64,000 nt of DNA from NCBI RefSeq assembly GCF_010731895.1, contig NZ_AP022596.1, positions 4,216,001-4,280,000 of the forward strand, given 5' to 3'. The first letter of the stretch is position 1. The number at the start of each line of letters is the position of its first letter. A program made the position numbers and the translations under genes. This DNA comes from Mycolicibacterium helvum. GTDB taxonomy: Bacteria; Actinomycetota; Actinomycetes; Mycobacteriales; Mycobacteriaceae. The notes beneath the pieces were generated by a model. That model worked only from the letters and a program-made list of their open reading frames with translations, had not been told where the DNA came from and did no database searches. Below, one piece after another: positions 60,956 through 64,000 of this stretch.

Positions 60956-62541
60956 GAAGCGGTTCCTTCCAATTGCGGCTCGTGCGTGGTTGCGGTCATA
61001 GCGGGCAGGGTGAACCGAAAGCGGGTGCCGTCGTGATAGGACGTGTCGATCCAGATGGTGCCGCCGTGGTGTTCGACGATCTTTTTGACCAGTGCCAGCC
61101 CGATTCCGGTGCCGGTGTAGGCGTCCCGGCCGTGCAGTCGCTGGAAGATCACGAACACTTTGTCGACGAACTCGTCGGCGATACCGATTCCGTTGTCGGA
61201 GAACGTCAACACCCACTGGCCTTCCTGCTCGCCCGAGCCGGGCTCGCAGGTGATCGCAATGCGGGGGGCCTGTCCGTCGCGGCGGAACTTGACGGCGTTG
61301 CTCACCAGGTTCTGCCACAGCATGATCAGCAGCGTGGGATCACCCAGCACCCGCGGCAACGATTCCGGACGGGTGATCTGCGCGCCGGACTCTTCGATCG
61401 CCGTGGACACATTGGCGATGGCTTCGTCCAGTACGGCATCGAGGTTGACTTTGACCTGTGTGGAGTTGAGCCGGCCGACTCGGGAGAACGTCAACAGATC
61501 GTTGATCAGGACCTGCATGCGCTTGGCGCCGTCGACGGCGAAATCGATGTACTGGATTCCGCGTTCGTCGAGCTGGTCGCCGTAACGCTTCTCCAGCAGC
61601 TGGCAGAACGATGCCACCTTGCGCAGTGGCTCCTGCAGATCGTGGGAGGCGACATAGGCGAACTGCTCGAGCTCGGCATTCGAACGGCGCAGCTCGCCGG
61701 CTTGCTCGGCCAGCAGTTCGCGGGCCGACCTGGAGGCTTCGAGTTCATCTACGATGCGTTGCCTCATGTCTTCCACGTCGGCGGCGATCGAGCGAATGTC
61801 CTTGGGCCCCTGGGGATCGATCTGCTCGGCGAAGCTCCCGTTGGTGATCCGCCGGCAGGCCGCGGCGAGCGCTTCCAGAGGCCGGGTCACCGCATTGCGA
61901 GCCAGGATCGCGATGGCCAAGCCGGTGACCAGGAAGGCCGCGATAATGGCGGCCAGGACCCGATCGCGCCAGGCTTGGGTTGTGTTGAGATTCGCGACCG
62001 CGTCTGCCCGCGCAGCGGTCAGGTGTTGGTTCTGGGTCTCGAAAAGCGCTCTCAGGGAATCGAATTGCTTCTTTCCAGCCTCGACATTTGCCGTGCTCAC
62101 CACGCTGGGCGCTCCGGGCGTGACGCCGGCGATCAGCGGCTGCGCATACTGGCTACGCCACGCGCCCGCGGCTCGTTCGATGGCGTCCAGATCGGCGATC
62201 AGCTCGGGGCGGCCGTCGAGGAGCTTCCGAATTGTTTGTGCAGCACTCTGTTCGGTGCGTTGTCCGTCGTAGTACGGCGTTAGGAACTGCGGGTCGGTGG
62301 CGATGACGTAGCCGCGCACGGCGGTCTCTTGGTCGGTCAACGCGGCCTGAAGCCGGTAGGCGGCGACGCGGGCGGGCTGGATGTGGTCGACCAGCTGGCG
62401 GCTCGTCTCGTCGGTGCGATTGAGCAGCACCGAACCGGTGAATGCGCCGCCGAGCACCAACACGCCCACCACCAACAGCACGAGGTTGAGCCAGCCCCGC
62501 ACCGTCATGCGAGACAGCCGGGAGCCGGCCACCTCCCTCAT
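60952..62541 (-). CDS. CHASE3-HAMP sensor histidine kinase
   Basis: 529 residues from ATG 62541, which overlaps the stop of the REC-PP2C gene. Membrane helix (about 17-40), a CHASE3 periplasmic sensor domain (about 45-185), a second helix and HAMP, then the dimerisation domain with YVASHDLQEPLRKVASF and the ATPase domain with NLVSNAVKFRR and DNGIGIA. The kinase core is of the kind seen in bacteriophytochrome-type kinases. It should phosphorylate the Rcp1-like regulator and possibly the REC-PP2C protein. What CHASE3 senses is unknown. Confidence 0.93.
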   Translation of the reverse strand: MREVAGSRLSRMTVRGWLNLVLLVVGVLVLGGAFTGSVLLNRTDETSRQLVDHIQPARVAAYRLQAALTDQETAVRGYVIATDPQFLTPYYDGQRTEQSAAQTIRKLLDGRPELIADLDAIERAAGAWRSQYAQPLIAGVTPGAPSVVSTANVEAGKKQFDSLRALFETQNQHLTAARADAVANLNTTQAWRDRVLAAIIAAFLVTGLAIAILARNAVTRPLEALAAACRRITNGSFAEQIDPQGPKDIRSIAADVEDMRQRIVDELEASRSARELLAEQAGELRRSNAELEQFAYVASHDLQEPLRKVASFCQLLEKRYGDQLDERGIQYIDFAVDGAKRMQVLINDLLTFSRVGRLNSTQVKVNLDAVLDEAIANVSTAIEESGAQITRPESLPRVLGDPTLLIMLWQNLVSNAVKFRRDGQAPRIAITCEPGSGEQEGQWVLTFSDNGIGIADEFVDKVFVIFQRLHGRDAYTGTGIGLALVKKIVEHHGGTIWIDTSYHDGTRFRFTLPAMTATTHEPQLEGTAS

Positions 62542-63749
62542 TGGCCCGTCCGCTCCACGCGTAGCACCGCGATGTCGTCGCTGATCCCGCCGTGCGACTG
62601 GGCGCAGGCCTCGGCGCTTTCGATGAGGGATGCGATGAACTGGGGGCCCGGCAGCGTCGCGATCGAACGAGCCAGTTCCAGCAGGCCGTCCTCGCCCAGA
62701 CGCTGGTTGCCGATCCCGGAATACCCTTCGAACAGACCGTCGGTCAGCAGCACCAGCCCATGGCCGTCGGGCAGCTCCAACTCGCTCTGCGGCCACTGCT
62801 GTGCGCCCAGGCCCAGTGCCGGTCCGGCGGGCGGTTCGAGCCATTCGACAGTGCCCGGGCCATGCAGCAGCATCCCCGGGTGTCCGGCACGGACCGCGGT
62901 GAAAACCTGCCCGTCGGGCCACAGCGCCACGCTGAGCACTGTCGCGAAGATGCCAGGCCCGGCTCGCTCGGCCCGCAGGATCTGCTCGAGACGCCGCATC
63001 CGCTCGTTGCCGCGAAGTCCCGCGAAGGTGAAGGCGCGCCACGCAATTCGCAACGCCGCGCCTAGCGCCGCTTCGTCGGGGCCGTGCCCGGCCACGTCGC
63101 CGACCATGACGTGCACGGTTCCGTCCGGTGTCTGGACCATGTCGTAGAAGTCACCGCCGAGCAGGGCGTTCTCCCGGCTGGGCCGGTACTGGGTGACGAT
63201 CTCAACGCCGGGGTTCTCGTCGAGCAGCGGTAACGGCAGCAGCGCCCGCTCCAGCCGGGCGTTTTCCTGAGCTCTCGCCTGGCTGGTGTGCAGGTCGACA
63301 GTGATCAGCTCGGTGCGCTTGCGTTCGATGGCATACAACAGTGAGCGGTGCAACGTCTCGGGTTCGACGTGTCCCTTGACGTGGTAGTCCTGGGCGCCGG
63401 AGGCCATCGCCGAGATGCCGAAGTGTTCGTCGTTGAGGCCGGTGAGCACCACGATCGGCAGCGTGGCATCGAGTTTCGTGACGCGGTCGACAGCCGAGAT
63501 GCCGTTTGCGTCGGGCAGGTTGAGATCCAGCAGGACGCAATCGGGCCGGTGGATCGACAGTTTCTCTGCGGCAATCGCGAGCGATGACGCCCACTCCACC
63601 GTGATCTCGGCGCCGGCCTCGTCGATCAGCTCCTCGACCAGTATGGCGTCGCCCCGATCGTCCTCGATCAACAGCAGCGAAATCGGTCGGTTGCTGGCTC
63701 CGGCAAATCCGGCGGGGTTCAGCCCCCGCGGGTCATGGGGTGCGCGCAT
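62538..63749 (-). CDS. REC-PP2C (RsbU/SpoIIE-like) phosphatase
   Basis: 403 residues: receiver domain (about 22-145) with phospho-acceptor Asp in CVLLDLNLPDANG, and a PP2C-type phosphatase (about 195-400) with metal motifs LGGDFYDMV and VGDVAGHGPD and the terminal SDDIAVL. Such proteins dephosphorylate anti-sigma-factor antagonists and link two-component signals to sigma factors. First of the three overlapping genes. Confidence 0.93.
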   Translation of the reverse strand: MRAPHDPRGLNPAGFAGASNRPISLLLIEDDRGDAILVEELIDEAGAEITVEWASSLAIAAEKLSIHRPDCVLLDLNLPDANGISAVDRVTKLDATLPIVVLTGLNDEHFGISAMASGAQDYHVKGHVEPETLHRSLLYAIERKRTELITVDLHTSQARAQENARLERALLPLPLLDENPGVEIVTQYRPSRENALLGGDFYDMVQTPDGTVHVMVGDVAGHGPDEAALGAALRIAWRAFTFAGLRGNERMRRLEQILRAERAGPGIFATVLSVALWPDGQVFTAVRAGHPGMLLHGPGTVEWLEPPAGPALGLGAQQWPQSELELPDGHGLVLLTDGLFEGYSGIGNQRLGEDGLLELARSIATLPGPQFIASLIESAEACAQSHGGISDDIAVLRVERTGQ

Positions 63750-63857
63750 GGGCCATCCAAATCCTTATGTTCAGATCGGCCGCGCTTTGACCTTGGAATT
63801 CCTCAGACAACATACAAACCTTACCGGCTGGAATTATGAGGCCCAACCCGAAGTGCA

Positions 63858-64000
63858 TCAGCGGCGCGCCGAACCGGTCAGCGGCTTGCCGTCGGCGCCC
63901 TGCAATAGGCAGATCACCGTACTCGGGTAGGGGTTGTCGGATGTGCGGTCCTGGTCGGAGTCGATCAGGTATGTGGTGGTGTACGTGTCCGCTGCTGGTG
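63858..64000 (-). CDS. 3' end of a gene cut by the window end
   Basis: The last 47 codons of a minus-strand gene enter the window and end at TGA 63858-63860. They encode a protein-like C-terminus ([14 protein letters not shown], then [15 protein letters not shown]). The frame is open and GC-rich at third positions. I do not recognise the family; one Cys in the strand CLLQG and a short basic end are visible. It likely continues to the right of the window. Confidence 0.6.
   Translation of the reverse strand, partial: PAADTYTTTYLIDSDQDRTSDNPYPSTVICLLQGADGKPLTGSARR

Overview
The window looks like chromosome of a mycobacterium, most likely a fast-growing or environmental Mycolicibacterium/Mycobacterium type. 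The grounds are two complete mce operons (yrbEA-yrbEB-mceABCDEF), a PGRS-type glycine-rich exported protein, a cutinase, a DUF4185 protein, mycobacterial lipoproteins, several cytochromes P450 with TetR regulators, AtsA-like sulfatases and high GC with many GTG starts and 4-nt stop/start overlaps. No rRNA, tRNA, CRISPR array or complete insertion sequence was seen.

Layout. 1-7.0 kb: a plus-strand catabolic block (end of a GMC oxidoreductase, aldehyde dehydrogenase, HSL-type esterase, TetR, P450, SDR, TetR) with a clean palindromic operator in front of the P450. 7.1-17.6 kb: mce operon 1 on the minus strand, ending in an Mce-associated membrane protein and a secreted protein. 17.6-23 kb: a decaying region with a broken TetR gene, a broken P450 that aligns with the live P450 at 4.3 kb, and a CYP125-like P450 with a large internal deletion. 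Between them sits an intact exported protein with an Ig-like and a DUF1214-like domain. 23.2-31.4 kb: signalling and surface genes: a membrane PAS-GGDEF protein, an HTH protein next to a resolvase relic, the PGRS protein, and a heme oxygenase-bacteriophytochrome-GGDEF pair. 31.4-38.2 kb, minus strand: a broken AtsA-like gene, two intact sulfatases, a TetR-VOC-carboxymuconolactone decarboxylase operon with a perfect operator, and two small genes. 38.3-46.7 kb: cutinase, an atypical SDR with a zinc ribbon, a B12/radical SAM enzyme, a GAF-ANTAR regulator, a DUF4185 secreted protein, a lipoprotein and a secreted esterase. 46.7-55.9 kb: mce operon 2, minus strand. 56.4-60.5 kb: a GAF-LuxR regulator and an SCP2-alcohol dehydrogenase-P450 operon. 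60.5-63.7 kb: a REC-PP2C phosphatase, a CHASE3 histidine kinase and an Rcp1-like response regulator in one overlapping operon. The last bases hold the end of another gene.

How the genes work together. The theme is uptake and oxidation of hydrophobic lipids or sterol/terpenoid-like molecules: two MCE importers, three P450 lineages (two live, one only as a relic, plus a second relic), SDR, ADH, ALDH, SCP2, esterases and a cutinase. Around this lies signalling: two GGDEF proteins, one of them a phytochrome with its own heme oxygenase, and a kinase/response regulator of the kind often paired with phytochromes. The most interesting new signal is a 22-bp near-palindrome found in front of both mce operon 2 and the SCP2-ADH-P450 operon (18 of 22 bases identical, similar distance to the start codon). 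It flanks a GAF-LuxR gene and suggests one regulon linking import and oxidation.
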